DNA of 64,000 bases from Tolypothrix bouteillei VB521301. GTDB taxonomy: Bacteria > Cyanobacteriota > Cyanobacteriia > Cyanobacteriales > Nostocaceae. The translations under genes were made by a program, and so were the position numbers. The number at the start of each line of letters is the position of its first letter. Within the stretch, counting starts at the first letter, position 1. The notes under the pieces are model-generated. The model saw only the letters and a program-made list of their open reading frames with translations. It was not told where the DNA came from and searched no databases. Of this stretch, positions 36,189 to 45,077 are shown piece after piece. Location: assembly GCF_000760695.4 (NCBI RefSeq), contig NZ_JHEG04000001.1, forward strand, positions 5,462,204 through 5,526,203. Reading direction: 5' to 3'.

Positions 36189-37325
36189 CTACCTCTTCTC
36201 AATTGGAGTGTAAGAAATAGAATGCTTGCCGTTATAAACTTGGGTGGGGCGATAAATCCGGTTTTCTTCTAGTTGTTCTTTCCAATGGGCTAACCAACCG
36301 GCAACACGGGCGATCGCAAATATTGGTGTAAACAAGTCTGTAGGGATTCCCAATTTTCTATACACCAAGCCGGAATAAAAGTCAACATTGGGATAAATAC
36401 CTTTATGTCCCAATTTTTCCTCTACGACTCGTTCCATTTCTTGAGCGATGTCATAGTATTTATCCGGACCAAATTTATCAAACAGTTGCTCTGCCATATT
36501 CTGCAGAATGGTGGCACGCGGATCTTTTACCTTGTACACGCGATGACCAAACCCCATAATCTTGGCTTTGCGTTCGAGGCAATCCTCAATAAAAGGACGG
36601 ACATTTTCTACAGTACCGATCGCCTCCAACATCTGAATCACTTCTTCATTTGCCCCTCCGTGTAGCGGTCCCCCTAAGGTTCCTACGGCACTAGCAACGA
36701 CAGCATATGGATCTGTTAGGGTAGAGGCTGTGACTCTAGCACTGAATGTAGAAGCATTCATTGTATGTTCGGCGTGAAGTATCAAGCAAATATCAAATAT
36801 TCGCGCCGCCAGTGCATCGGGTGCTTGCTCGTTGAGCATATACAAGAAATTAGCGGAATAATCCAAATCATCTCGAGGACGTACCGCATCATTACCGTTT
36901 CGCATCAATTGGAAAGCCGCCACCATTGTGGGAATCTTGGCTATGAGGCGAACAACAGCATCACGAATGTAGATTGGATTGTTCAAATCCCGACGCGAAT
37001 AAAATAACCCCAATGCAGCCGCAGAGGCTTGTAAAGCATCCATTGGGTGACCGCTTTCGGGAAAGCATTTCATCATGTCGCTAATGCGATATTTGATCCG
37101 CCTGTGATTGCGAACCTCAGACTCAAATGCTGCCAATTCTTCGGATGTGGGCAATTCGCCCCAGATTAAGAGATAAGCAGTTTCTAAAAATGTACTCTTT
37201 TCTGCTAGTTCCTCAATCCGAATGCCACGGTATTCTAATATTCCCAAATGCCCATCAACACTGCTAATACTGGATTGGGCGGCGGGAATGCCATCCAGCC
37301 CAGGCTTGAATTCGCACACCATCAT
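36189..37325 (-). CDS. gltA: Citrate synthase
   Basis: This 378-residue enzyme condenses oxaloacetate and acetyl-CoA. The active-site segments are present: GGPLHGGANEEV, KIMGFGHRVYK and YPNVDFYSGLVYRKLGIP. The N-terminal GLDGIPAAQSSISSVDGHLG part fits short bacterial citrate synthases. It is upstream of ndhA on the same strand with repeats and a hairpin in between. Confidence 0.95.
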   Translation of the reverse strand: MMVCEFKPGLDGIPAAQSSISSVDGHLGILEYRGIRIEELAEKSTFLETAYLLIWGELPTSEELAAFESEVRNHRRIKYRISDMMKCFPESGHPMDALQASAAALGLFYSRRDLNNPIYIRDAVVRLIAKIPTMVAAFQLMRNGNDAVRPRDDLDYSANFLYMLNEQAPDALAARIFDICLILHAEHTMNASTFSARVTASTLTDPYAVVASAVGTLGGPLHGGANEEVIQMLEAIGTVENVRPFIEDCLERKAKIMGFGHRVYKVKDPRATILQNMAEQLFDKFGPDKYYDIAQEMERVVEEKLGHKGIYPNVDFYSGLVYRKLGIPTDLFTPIFAIARVAGWLAHWKEQLEENRIYRPTQVYNGKHSISYTPIEKR

Positions 37326-37438
37326 GGCAACACCATCTGTTTCGTAAAATATTTCTAAGAAAGCAACATCCCAGAAATTCTTATCACCATAACAGTATCC
37401 GTTTCCTTGGAATTTCTTTCAAAAACGTTGCACTACTG

Positions 37439-37936
37439 CTAAAGCAAGTACTTGGGTGGCGTCAACCAAAACATTTGACTGCAACCCAGAGGAGATCCCT
37501 TTTCTGGTAGTTTTACCCCGATCATACCTGCTTTTTTCAGGACTAAGGATGCTTTGTCTTGCCCCCAAACCAGAATTTCTGCCCAAGCGCTTAAATTTGG
37601 TTCGTGTCCCACCAATGCGAGTTGGGTGTCAGGCGCGTAATTTCTCGGTTCTAGCCATTGGGTCACCCAATTGTAGATCTGCCCTTGAGGAGCAAGATAG
37701 GTACATTCTTCAAGTTGAGAGCTCAGTCCCTCTGCTATAAGTATTTCTGCTGTTTGACGCGCTCTCACCAAGGGACTTGTAGCAATTAAATCAAAATGGA
37801 ACCCCATTTGCTTGAGCCGATGGGCGACTTTCTCTGTTTTTTGCTTTCCCTCTTTTGTAAGACTTCGCTCTTCATCTTTTTTGATTTCTGGTTGTTTCTC
37901 TTCGGCTATGCCGTGACGGATTAAATATAGTTCCAT
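37439..37936 (-). CDS. sixA: Phosphohistidine phosphatase SixA
   Basis: This 165-residue histidine phosphatase has the catalytic LIRHGIAEE at residues 4-12, TSPLVRARQTAEIL near 54-67 and LVGHEPNLS in the second half. SixA removes phosphate from phosphohistidine in HPt-type domains. It lies downstream of the DHH gene with a heptamer spacer. The role here is by homology. Confidence 0.85.
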   Translation of the reverse strand: MELYLIRHGIAEEKQPEIKKDEERSLTKEGKQKTEKVAHRLKQMGFHFDLIATSPLVRARQTAEILIAEGLSSQLEECTYLAPQGQIYNWVTQWLEPRNYAPDTQLALVGHEPNLSAWAEILVWGQDKASLVLKKAGMIGVKLPEKGSPLGCSQMFWLTPPKYLL

Positions 37937-37942
37937 TTTTTT

Positions 37943-37987
37943 ATTGCTAATAGCTAATAGCTAATGGCTAATAGCCATTAGCCAATC
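37943..37987. repeat. Heptamer array in the sixA-DHH spacer
   Basis: TTGCTAATAGCTAATAGC and GCTAATGGCTAATAGCC, then the inverted ATTAGCCAATCGC. A short hairpin is possible. Confidence 0.65.
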
Positions 37988-37988
37988 G

Positions 37989-39281
37989 CTATTCCGACTG
38001 AATCGGATTATCTTTAGGGTTTACCAATCTCAAAAGCTTTTGCTTTATTTGAGCATCAAAAACTTCCCATTTCATTTTCGCATAAGCAGAATTCTCATTG
38101 CTGCCCGATAAGAAACCCATGGGAATCTCAAATCCACCTGCGCTTGTTCTCCCACCACCAAAAAAGCGCCCGCTACTATCTTGTCCAAAGGCTTCTTTGA
38201 TAAATTCATCGGGGTCGAGCGTTAGCTTGGTGGTTCTGAGGGAACCAATCACAACTTCTAATTCTTCATCTTCATCATGAACTATGCCGTACACTACGGC
38301 AGTATGAACGTTTTCTTCTGTGACTAGAAAATCAGCCGCTTGAGGAATGGCATCACGGTCATCGTAGCGGAGGTAACCAACACCCGCAATGGAAAAATTA
38401 TTTTGCACAATGCGGTTTTTTAGCGATCGCTCTATAACATCCATCACTCGTTTAGAACGATTCGCCTGCAGTACCGCATTTAGCAGTTGTGCGTCATAAA
38501 ATCTACTCAGATACGCTGCTGCCATAAAATCATCTTCCTGTGCTTGCATCAGTCTATTGGTATCCGATCGCAAGCCATGCATCAAGGCTGTCGCGCATTT
38601 TACGTGTTGGTTAATACTACTATCAAGCGATAGCAATCCTGCCTGCAAGTACTGAGTAAAAATTGTTGCTGTTGCTCTGACAGAAGGTCGAATATCAACA
38701 AAGTCTGATTTGATATCGCTTTGCAAACTGTGATGGTCAATAATTGCTACCAAAGGAATACCCGCATTCTCTACCACAGGCATAAGCTGAGAAGTGGTTC
38801 CTTGATTATCTATCAGTACAAAACCTTGATAGGATGAGGGCAAATCTTTGCCTTTTAGTGTTTGCAACGTCCAACGCTGGGCGGGTAAATTCGTGAGCTT
38901 TACCAAAGCGATGTTTTCTTGATGGCTCAAAGCTCCCGCGTATACAATATCACACTTGATGTCGTATTGCTGTGCAATGAGTTGGTATGTCCAAGCAGAA
39001 GACAAAGCATCAGGATCGGGAAAATCTTGCAAGACGATCAAATGTCGTTCCTGTCGGTGGGCTAGAAGCATAGCACGCAGTTCTTCCGCTTTGCGATCGC
39101 TTGCTCCACCGTTACGCTGATTTAAAGAATTTCCTGACTCATTAGTCAACGTTGTTGTACTTGATTGTCGATTGAGCGGAACTTCAATTGAGTCTTTATC
39201 GTCTACCTCACCATCCTCTGATGTTGAATCTGTTAGTACTGGAAAATTTTCAAACTGGGTTAGGGAAGAATTCACTTGCAT
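37989..39281 (-). CDS. DHH-family phosphoesterase (NrnA/RecJ-like)
   Basis: This 430-residue protein has a low-complexity N-terminus (1-70), then the DHH domain: VLQDFPDPDALSSAW (motif I-like), GFVLIDNQGT, AIIDHHSLQSD (the DHH motif) and HGLRSDTNRL. The DHHA1 part follows, with GRFFGGGRTSAGGFEIPMG. Such proteins hydrolyse nanoRNA, pAp or cyclic dinucleotide products using Mn2+. The first motif has PDPDA rather than the usual HxNPDxDA, common in one cyanobacterial clade. Substrate not certain. Confidence 0.82.
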   Translation of the reverse strand: MQVNSSLTQFENFPVLTDSTSEDGEVDDKDSIEVPLNRQSSTTTLTNESGNSLNQRNGGASDRKAEELRAMLLAHRQERHLIVLQDFPDPDALSSAWTYQLIAQQYDIKCDIVYAGALSHQENIALVKLTNLPAQRWTLQTLKGKDLPSSYQGFVLIDNQGTTSQLMPVVENAGIPLVAIIDHHSLQSDIKSDFVDIRPSVRATATIFTQYLQAGLLSLDSSINQHVKCATALMHGLRSDTNRLMQAQEDDFMAAAYLSRFYDAQLLNAVLQANRSKRVMDVIERSLKNRIVQNNFSIAGVGYLRYDDRDAIPQAADFLVTEENVHTAVVYGIVHDEDEELEVVIGSLRTTKLTLDPDEFIKEAFGQDSSGRFFGGGRTSAGGFEIPMGFLSGSNENSAYAKMKWEVFDAQIKQKLLRLVNPKDNPIQSE

Positions 39282-39707
39282 ATCTAAGGTCTTTAAGAGT
39301 GTGGGGCTTCCTGTTCTTCGCTAAGAAATATTACAGGTTGTAATTTGCTACTTCAGCCACACATCTACAATCTTCGCAGAATTATTCCAGACTGGCACTA
39401 TATTTGTCAGTCTATATCTTAAGTATTTTTTCACTCAACTTGATATTATTGGGTTGCTGAACTCTGGCAAAATACGTTGTGTCGCCCAAACTTGGCAAAT
39501 TCTTAGCGTACCCTGGTTGCCTTTTCGCCAATCCATGTTATATTAACAAAGTTGCTTGAAAGGATGCAAAAAATTTTGCAGCCTCATCTGTCAACTTCAG
39601 ACGTTTGCGTCTGGGTTAAAGTCACAGATCGACAAAGCTTCACCAAGCTAGGGCAACAACGCGATGGCTGACAATGCGCCGCCGTTCTCAGATAGGAACA
39701 AGGTATG
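39282..39707. other. Spacer with small hairpins
   Basis: No gene seen. It has TGCAAAAAATTTTGCA (39565-39580) and a CAGACG-TTTG-CGTCTG hairpin (39598-39613). The promoter of the DHH gene should be here. Confidence 0.35.
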
Positions 39708-40205
39708 TCAGAGTCCGATAACGTATTTTTGCCATTCTTTGTGCAATCCACTCTTGAGATGTTTGCTGACCTCGAAATAGAGACTGCTGTAAGGTCTTCG
39801 GGGATGATGGCGTAACATCATGTGAGCTTCACTCGGTGTACGATTTCCCTTTTTGACATTACAGCGAACGCAGGCTGTCACTATGTTTTCCCAAGTATCG
39901 CCGCCCCCACGCGATCGCGGTACAACATGGTCTAGCGTCAAGTCATCTCCCGTGTAACCGCAGTATTGGCACGTATGACCGTCCCGATGCAGGAGATTCC
40001 GTCGAGTGAGAGGAATTTCCTTATAGGGAACGCGAACGTAATGTCGTAACCTAATAACGGTCGGAAGTGGAAAGCCAGAATAGAGTTGCTTGTTATTGAT
40101 TTCAACCCTTTCAGCTTTGCCTTTTATCAACAAGACCACGGCTCGCCGCCAGCTCGTGATATTGAGCGGTTCGTAAGAGGCGTTTAGAACTAAAACCTTC
40201 CCCAT
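39708..40205 (-). CDS. HNH endonuclease family protein
   Basis: This 165-residue protein has an N-terminal conserved region (MGKVLVLNASYEPLNITSWR), then an HNH/zinc motif: CQYCGYTG, LTLDHVVPRSRGGGDTWEN and CVRCNVKKGNRTP, with two CxxC pairs and the His-Asn-type core. This short form is widespread and conserved in cyanobacteria; its role is not established. It stands alone and shows no mobile-element signs. Confidence 0.88.
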   Translation of the reverse strand: MGKVLVLNASYEPLNITSWRRAVVLLIKGKAERVEINNKQLYSGFPLPTVIRLRHYVRVPYKEIPLTRRNLLHRDGHTCQYCGYTGDDLTLDHVVPRSRGGGDTWENIVTACVRCNVKKGNRTPSEAHMMLRHHPRRPYSSLYFEVSKHLKSGLHKEWQKYVIGL

Positions 40206-40605
40206 TGATAAGCGCTCAAGCTATTAATTTTACATATATTAACACAAATCTATCCTCCTATGGTGATGAGGATAAATTATACTTCCTACAAAAGCAGGAA
40301 TTGAGGAAATAGTCAAGGGTTAGTGGTTGGTGGTGAGTCTAGTCCTGTAGGTGCGGTTCCCGCTGCCTAGGGACTAGCGTATAGCCCTTGCGGGCATAGC
40401 TTCGTCGCATCGTATAGCGTGTGCTTTGCACATAGGACATTTCTCCTTCATCTTCCTACTCCCTACCTCCCCTCAGTCTCTACTCCTCACTCAAGTTGTG
40501 AGATTTTTACAAAGAAGGTTAAACTTTCCGATTATCGAGAAAGATTGCGAGTATTGGGAATAATACTTACAACTAAAAAGTGGTGTGATAGGAGAATAAG
40601 CAAAA
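40206..40605. other. Spacer with dispersed repeat unit
   Basis: It contains the divergent promoters of the HNH gene and alr, and a shortened copy of the dispersed unit (40331-40440) starting GGTGAGTCTAGTCCTGTAGG and carrying GTATAGCCCTTGCGGGCATA. Open frames over it are not genes. Confidence 0.5.
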
Positions 40606-41796
40606 ATGCTAAGCCACGAGAAAAATCATCTTACCTTCGATCGGCAGAATCATAGCTATGCCTGGATGTCCCAACGTGCTTGGGTAGAAATCGATTTAGA
40701 AGCACTGTCCCATAATGTGCGTCAACTGATAAAGTTACTGTCGCCAAGTACCCAACTTATGGCGGTCGTGAAAGCTGATGCTTACGGACATGGAGCGATC
40801 GTTGTGGCTCAAACAGCTTTAGAAGCAGGTGCAAGTTTGCTTGGAGTTGCTACAGTCCCAGAGGGAATTCAATTAAGAGAAGCAGGTATTAAAAGTCCAA
40901 TTTTGATTCTAGGAGCAACCCACACGCCAGAACAAATCCAAGCTATTGCACATTGGAAACTTCAACCAACACTGACAAGCCCCAAACAAGCTTTAGTATT
41001 TTCCAATACTCTAGAAGAGATTAACTGTGATTCTCCCTTACCCGTACATATTAAGTTAGATACGGGAATGTCAAGGTTGGGAACAAATTGGCAAGAAGCT
41101 AGTGAGTTTGTTCAGCTAGTGCAGCGTTTGCCACATCTTGCTATTAAGAGCATTTATTCTCACCTTGCAACAGCCGATAGCCCGGACACTACTGTGATGA
41201 AACAGCAACAGCAGAGGTTTGAAAATGCGATCGCTCAAATTAAAGCTTTGGGGATAGAACCTCCTTGTTTGCATCTAGCAAACTCAGCAGCCACTCTAAG
41301 CGATAAGTCATTACATTACGACATGGTGCGTGCGGGTTTAGCACTCTACGGTCTTTACCCAGCTATTCATTTAGAATCTAGCATCGATCTCAAGCCAGTC
41401 ATGCAAGTAAAAGCCCGAGTTACCCAAGTAAAAACTATTGCTCCCGGAACGGGCGTCAGCTACGGTCATCATTTTATAGCACCGCAAGAACTCCGCTTAG
41501 CCGTAGTGGGAATTGGTTATGCTGACGGCATACCTCGCAATCTTTCCAATAAAATGCAAGTGTTGATTCGAGGTCAGCGAGTGCCGCAAATTGGTGCAAT
41601 TACAATGGATCAGTTGATGCTAGATATCAGTGCATTACCAGATATACAAGAAGGCGAAGTTGTGACTTTACTGGGGAAAGAAGGAGAAGAACAAATTTCT
41701 GCTGAAGATTGGGCAAATCAGCTAAATACAATTTCTTGGGAAATTCTGTGTGGCTTTAAGCATCGCTTACCGCGTGTAGCATTGGGGAATGGCTAA
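40606..41796 (+). CDS. alr: Alanine racemase
   Basis: This 396-residue PLP enzyme makes D-alanine for peptidoglycan. Lys56 in AVVKADAYGHG binds PLP and the catalytic tyrosine is in GTGVSYGHHF. GIGYADGIPR and GAITMDQLMLDIS are also present. The start at 40606 gives a short extension before WVEIDLEAL; ATG 40666 is an alternative. Heptamer repeats follow at once downstream. The VanY-like carboxypeptidase at 57140 acts in the same D-Ala chemistry but is not linked. Confidence 0.95.
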   Translation: MLSHEKNHLTFDRQNHSYAWMSQRAWVEIDLEALSHNVRQLIKLLSPSTQLMAVVKADAYGHGAIVVAQTALEAGASLLGVATVPEGIQLREAGIKSPILILGATHTPEQIQAIAHWKLQPTLTSPKQALVFSNTLEEINCDSPLPVHIKLDTGMSRLGTNWQEASEFVQLVQRLPHLAIKSIYSHLATADSPDTTVMKQQQQRFENAIAQIKALGIEPPCLHLANSAATLSDKSLHYDMVRAGLALYGLYPAIHLESSIDLKPVMQVKARVTQVKTIAPGTGVSYGHHFIAPQELRLAVVGIGYADGIPRNLSNKMQVLIRGQRVPQIGAITMDQLMLDISALPDIQEGEVVTLLGKEGEEQISAEDWANQLNTISWEILCGFKHRLPRVALGNG

Positions 41797-42030
41797 TGGC
41801 TAATGGCTAATGGCTAATGGCTAATGGCTAATGGCTAATGGTGAGTCCAGAGAAAGCAGGCGGTGAGACCAGTGCTGTAGGCGGGTCTCCCGCGACCACC
41901 GGGACTGGCGAACAAGGGAGGGCGAACAAGGGAGGGGTTTCCCGCGATCACCGGGACTGGCGAACAAGGGAGGGCTAATGGCTGATGGTTAATTAACAAT
42001 TAGCTATTAGCTATTAGCCATTAGCAACCA
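41793..42030. repeat. Heptamer arrays enclosing a dispersed GC-rich unit with an internal tandem copy
   Basis: GGCTAATGGCTAATGG copies (41793-41841) lead into the unit GGTGAGTCCAGAGAAAGC, here with GGCGAACAAGGGAGGG present three times (tandem duplication within 41842-41976). Inverted ATTAGC copies follow (about 41995-42027). Related units: 3949, 40331 and 47998. Confidence 0.75.
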
Positions 42031-42079
42031 AAAACTTACTTGCTACAATTAATTTCTTGTGATAGTATAGACTACTAAT

Positions 42080-42161
42080 GCGGATGTGGCGGAATTGGCA
42101 GACGCGCTAGATTTAGGTTCTAGTACCGCAAGGTGTGAAGGTTCAAGTCCTTTCATCCGCA
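42080..42161 (+). tRNA. tRNA-Leu (UAG anticodon)
   Basis: An 82-base class II tRNA: acceptor stem GCGGATG / CATCCGC, D-arm with AATTGGCAGACGCG, anticodon stem CTAGA / TCTAG with loop TTTAGGT (anticodon TAG), variable arm TACCGCAAGGTG and T-loop GGTTCAAGTCC. CCA is not encoded. Confidence 0.96.
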
Positions 42162-42191
42162 TAGCAATTATTTAATACCTATTTAAAGAGA

Positions 42192-42256
42192 GATACCAGT
42201 TAAGGTTTCCAGAACCTTAAGGACTGGTGTATCTTGCTATGCCTGTAAAGTTTTTT
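42192..42256 (+). terminator. Hairpin and T-run after tRNA-Leu
   Basis: TAAGGTT / AACCTTA stem extended by ACCAGT / ACTGGT (42192-42233), followed by a run of eight T near 42251. Confidence 0.55.
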
Positions 42257-43015
42257 TTCGTATAAAATAAACATATTTTCTTCAGTATTGCAGCCTCTGT
42301 CTTCTACCTTTCTTAACTCAAATTTTTCTGTCTTCTACGTGCAAGGATAGAGTGCTTTCTGAAAACCTTTTGATACCCTGTAAGGTTAACTAAAAGTTAT
42401 CCGGAAGTTTTTTGACAATTATGCTGTTAAATTTTGTTTCGTATAAAGTTCAACTACACGATTTTCATTCGTACAGTTAATATCATAGCTGGCAAATGTA
42501 CCTGAGAGGGTATATAACAGACAGTGGCACTATTCTATGGTGAGGGCATTTTTATGTTTGGTTTACATATTTTGCAAGTAAAAATACTGATGATAGGGTA
42601 AATAACCCCTGAAACATTATCTTGTCCTGAGAAACCGTACTATACTGAAAGATAAGTACTTAAAATAGCAGGTTCGCCCTTGCAAGTCAAAGTCACTCAT
42701 CTACAGTATTACTTCGGTTGCTGTCAAACAAGTTCTCTTTAGGTAGATGATTTCATCTAGTCTTTACACTTTTTTTACTTGCCGTGTAAAAATGTCTGCT
42801 AATCTCAGTATCATTAGTAAATTTCATGGCTATTGACGCGTTAACTGAGATTTTTCATCTTAAAAGAAGGGTGCTACCACTGAGTTTCCTGCAAGCCTCA
42901 AAGTCACAATTTTGTATTCTTTGCAACAAAGATTTTAGCAAATTCTATTGACTTGTAGGGAAACTCTGTAACAGATAAGCTCACACCTAATTGAATTTAG
43001 CCAAAAACAGCACTC
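42257..43015. other. Long leader of the pix operon
   Basis: About 760 bases without a supported gene. Short frames (for instance a 41-codon one from 42826) have no ribosome site. TTGACA-like and TATAAT-like elements are present but none stands out. Confidence 0.4.
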
Positions 43016-44092
43016 ATGAGCACAACTCCTATAGGTAGCTACAAGTTTTTTCAAAAACTACATCCGCTATCTCTATTAGCACAACTGACTAGTCGGCGTG
43101 CTACAGGCTGCTTACAAGTATTCACAGAGTCAGTGTCTTGGTCAATCTATCTAGAAGACGGTAAACTTATTTATGCGTCCTCAGATAAAATGTTTGACCG
43201 ACTTGAGAATCATGCTTCTCGCCTAAGTCAGCAATTGCCCACGCTCAACAGTACAATTATGATGCAGGTACGGCTGATATTTGAAGCAAACGGCGACGAT
43301 GGCTCCATACCTGTACCAGATTATCAAGCTATTTGCTGGTTGGTAAATGAGGAATATATAACTCCTCCTCAAGCAGCCATATTGATTGATGAAATGGCTA
43401 AGGAAGTACTGGAGGCATTTCTTGCTATTAAACAAGGGAACTACGAATTCAATGGAGAATCTCCCTTGAATCAAATGCCTAGATTTTGCCGATTGGATTT
43501 GCGATTGCTTGTGGAACACTGCCAAAAGCAACTTCGCAATCGACAAAATCCTCAAGCGACGGTTACCGCACAAGCTCATGCTCCTGCTTACTATTCAACA
43601 CCTGTTTCACAGACCCAAGTTCAGCCATCATCTCAACTGAAACTAGGGGAACAATTGCAGAATACGAACCATTTTGAAAATTCTCATTTCAATGGTAGTA
43701 AATACCAACAACAAAGTAGTAAAAACACTTACACCGTTGCTTGTATTGACGACAGCCCAACGGTACTAAATTCTATCAAACACTTTTTAGACGAAAGCGC
43801 GTTTTCAGTAGTGACGATTAACGATCCGGTGAAAGCGCTCATGCAAATACTACGTAGCAAGCCGGATATCATATTACTAGATGTTGAGATGCCTAACCTG
43901 GATGGTTACGAGCTATGCTCTTTGTTACGAAGGCATTCGGCTTTTAAAAATACTCCCATCATTATGGTGACTGGCAGAACGGGATTTATAGACCGAGCCA
44001 AAGCAAAAATGGTCAGAGCATCGGGGTATTTAACAAAGCCGTTTTCCCAGTCAGATTTGCTAAAAATGGTGTTTAAGCACATTGGCACTTAA
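43016..44092 (+). CDS. pixG: PatA/PixG-type response regulator
   Basis: This 358-residue protein has an N-terminal PATAN/DUF4388-like domain (about 10-175: LLAQLTSRRATGCLQV, WSIYLEDGKLIYASSD), a Gln-rich linker and a C-terminal receiver (240-355) with Asp245-Asp246, phospho-acceptor Asp289 in ILLDVEMPN and Lys341. In cyanobacteria such regulators head the CheA-like operons that control type IV pili in phototaxis and hormogonium motility. It is the first of five genes in the order of pixGHIJL; paralogous pil, tax, ptx and hmp operons share the order, so the name is provisional. Confidence 0.82.
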   Translation: MSTTPIGSYKFFQKLHPLSLLAQLTSRRATGCLQVFTESVSWSIYLEDGKLIYASSDKMFDRLENHASRLSQQLPTLNSTIMMQVRLIFEANGDDGSIPVPDYQAICWLVNEEYITPPQAAILIDEMAKEVLEAFLAIKQGNYEFNGESPLNQMPRFCRLDLRLLVEHCQKQLRNRQNPQATVTAQAHAPAYYSTPVSQTQVQPSSQLKLGEQLQNTNHFENSHFNGSKYQQQSSKNTYTVACIDDSPTVLNSIKHFLDESAFSVVTINDPVKALMQILRSKPDIILLDVEMPNLDGYELCSLLRRHSAFKNTPIIMVTGRTGFIDRAKAKMVRASGYLTKPFSQSDLLKMVFKHIGT

Positions 44093-44135
44093 GTAACAAA
44101 CAGGAAAATTTCATCATTTATTAGGAGAGTTAGGA

Positions 44136-44513
44136 GTGAGTATTACTTTGTTAGGCACAATTTTGATTGTTGAAGATTCTCCCAGTGAATTGGAGTTAAT
44201 GAGCCATTATCTTAAAGAAAGTGGTTACAACGTAATTAAAGCGGCTGGCGCAAAAGAAGCTTTAGAAAAAGCTCAATCACACAACCCGGATGTGATAGTC
44301 ACAGATGTTGTTATGCCGGGAATGAGTGGTTTTGAACTGTGTCGTTCCTTGAAAAGAAATCCGAGCACACAAAAAGTTCCAATCGTGATATGTAGTTCTA
44401 AAAACCAGGAAATTGACCGATTATGGGCAATGCGACAAGGAGCTGATGCTTATGTAACAAAACCTTACACTCGCGAACAGCTCCTCCGGGCTATTAAATC
44501 TGTGGCGATTTAA
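44136..44513 (+). CDS. pixH: CheY-like response regulator
   Basis: This 125-residue single receiver domain has ILIVEDSPSE, Asp57 in IVTDVVMPG and Lys in YVTKPYTRE. The GTG start follows a strong AGGAG. It is second in the operon, with five bases to the CheW-like gene. PixH/PilH-type proteins oppose or tune the PixG output. Confidence 0.88.
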   Translation: MSITLLGTILIVEDSPSELELMSHYLKESGYNVIKAAGAKEALEKAQSHNPDVIVTDVVMPGMSGFELCRSLKRNPSTQKVPIVICSSKNQEIDRLWAMRQGADAYVTKPYTREQLLRAIKSVAI

Positions 44514-44518
44514 TTCTA

Positions 44519-45016
44519 ATGAACAGTTCTAAAATTACTCTTTCGACAAAACTTACTCAAAATAACTTGGGAGATGGTTATCTCAAGTTTCAGTTAAACA
44601 GACAAACGTCCGCCGTGTTGCCGATGAGGCACACGCAAGAAGCAATTATCGTGCCGATTGAAGCCATAACATCAATGCCCAATATGCCCGGTTGCGTATT
44701 GGGGTTAATGAATTGGCGGAGCCGGATAGTTTGGGCTATTGATTTGCCAAGAATGTTCAATTTGGAATATCTTGACAATCGGTTGCGACAGTATAACGTA
44801 ATTATTATTCGGGTGGATACATTACTTTTGGGCTTGGTTGTACAAGAAATACAAGGTACAACTAAGTTTATGCCGGATGATATACGCTCTCCTGTAGGAC
44901 AAGTGGCATCTAGTTTGATTCCCTATTTACGCGGGTGTGTTGTTCAACAAAAAGAAATTTTACTGGTGTTAGATGCACAGGCTATTGTGCAATCTTCTAT
45001 TCTCCGCAGTGATTAG
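44519..45016 (+). CDS. pixI: CheW-like coupling protein
   Basis: This 165-residue CheW-domain protein has VPIEAITSMPNMPGCVLGLMNW, WAIDLPRMF and LLLGLVVQEIQGTT. It joins the receptor to the CheA kinase. It follows the CheY gene by five bases. Confidence 0.88.
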   Translation: MNSSKITLSTKLTQNNLGDGYLKFQLNRQTSAVLPMRHTQEAIIVPIEAITSMPNMPGCVLGLMNWRSRIVWAIDLPRMFNLEYLDNRLRQYNVIIIRVDTLLLGLVVQEIQGTTKFMPDDIRSPVGQVASSLIPYLRGCVVQQKEILLVLDAQAIVQSSILRSD

Positions 45017-45077
45017 GGTGTACTACTAAGAAAAACTGTTTTAAGTATGTTTATTCATCACCTCAGGAGAATTCCCT

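Noticed and set aside
39708..40205. HNH protein as a mobile-element nuclease
   Set aside because: It resembles the conserved stand-alone cyanobacterial HNH protein and has no transposon or intron context.
40419..40655. 78-codon plus-strand frame upstream of alr
   Set aside because: It crosses a repeat unit and overlaps the alr start; no ribosome site or family pattern.
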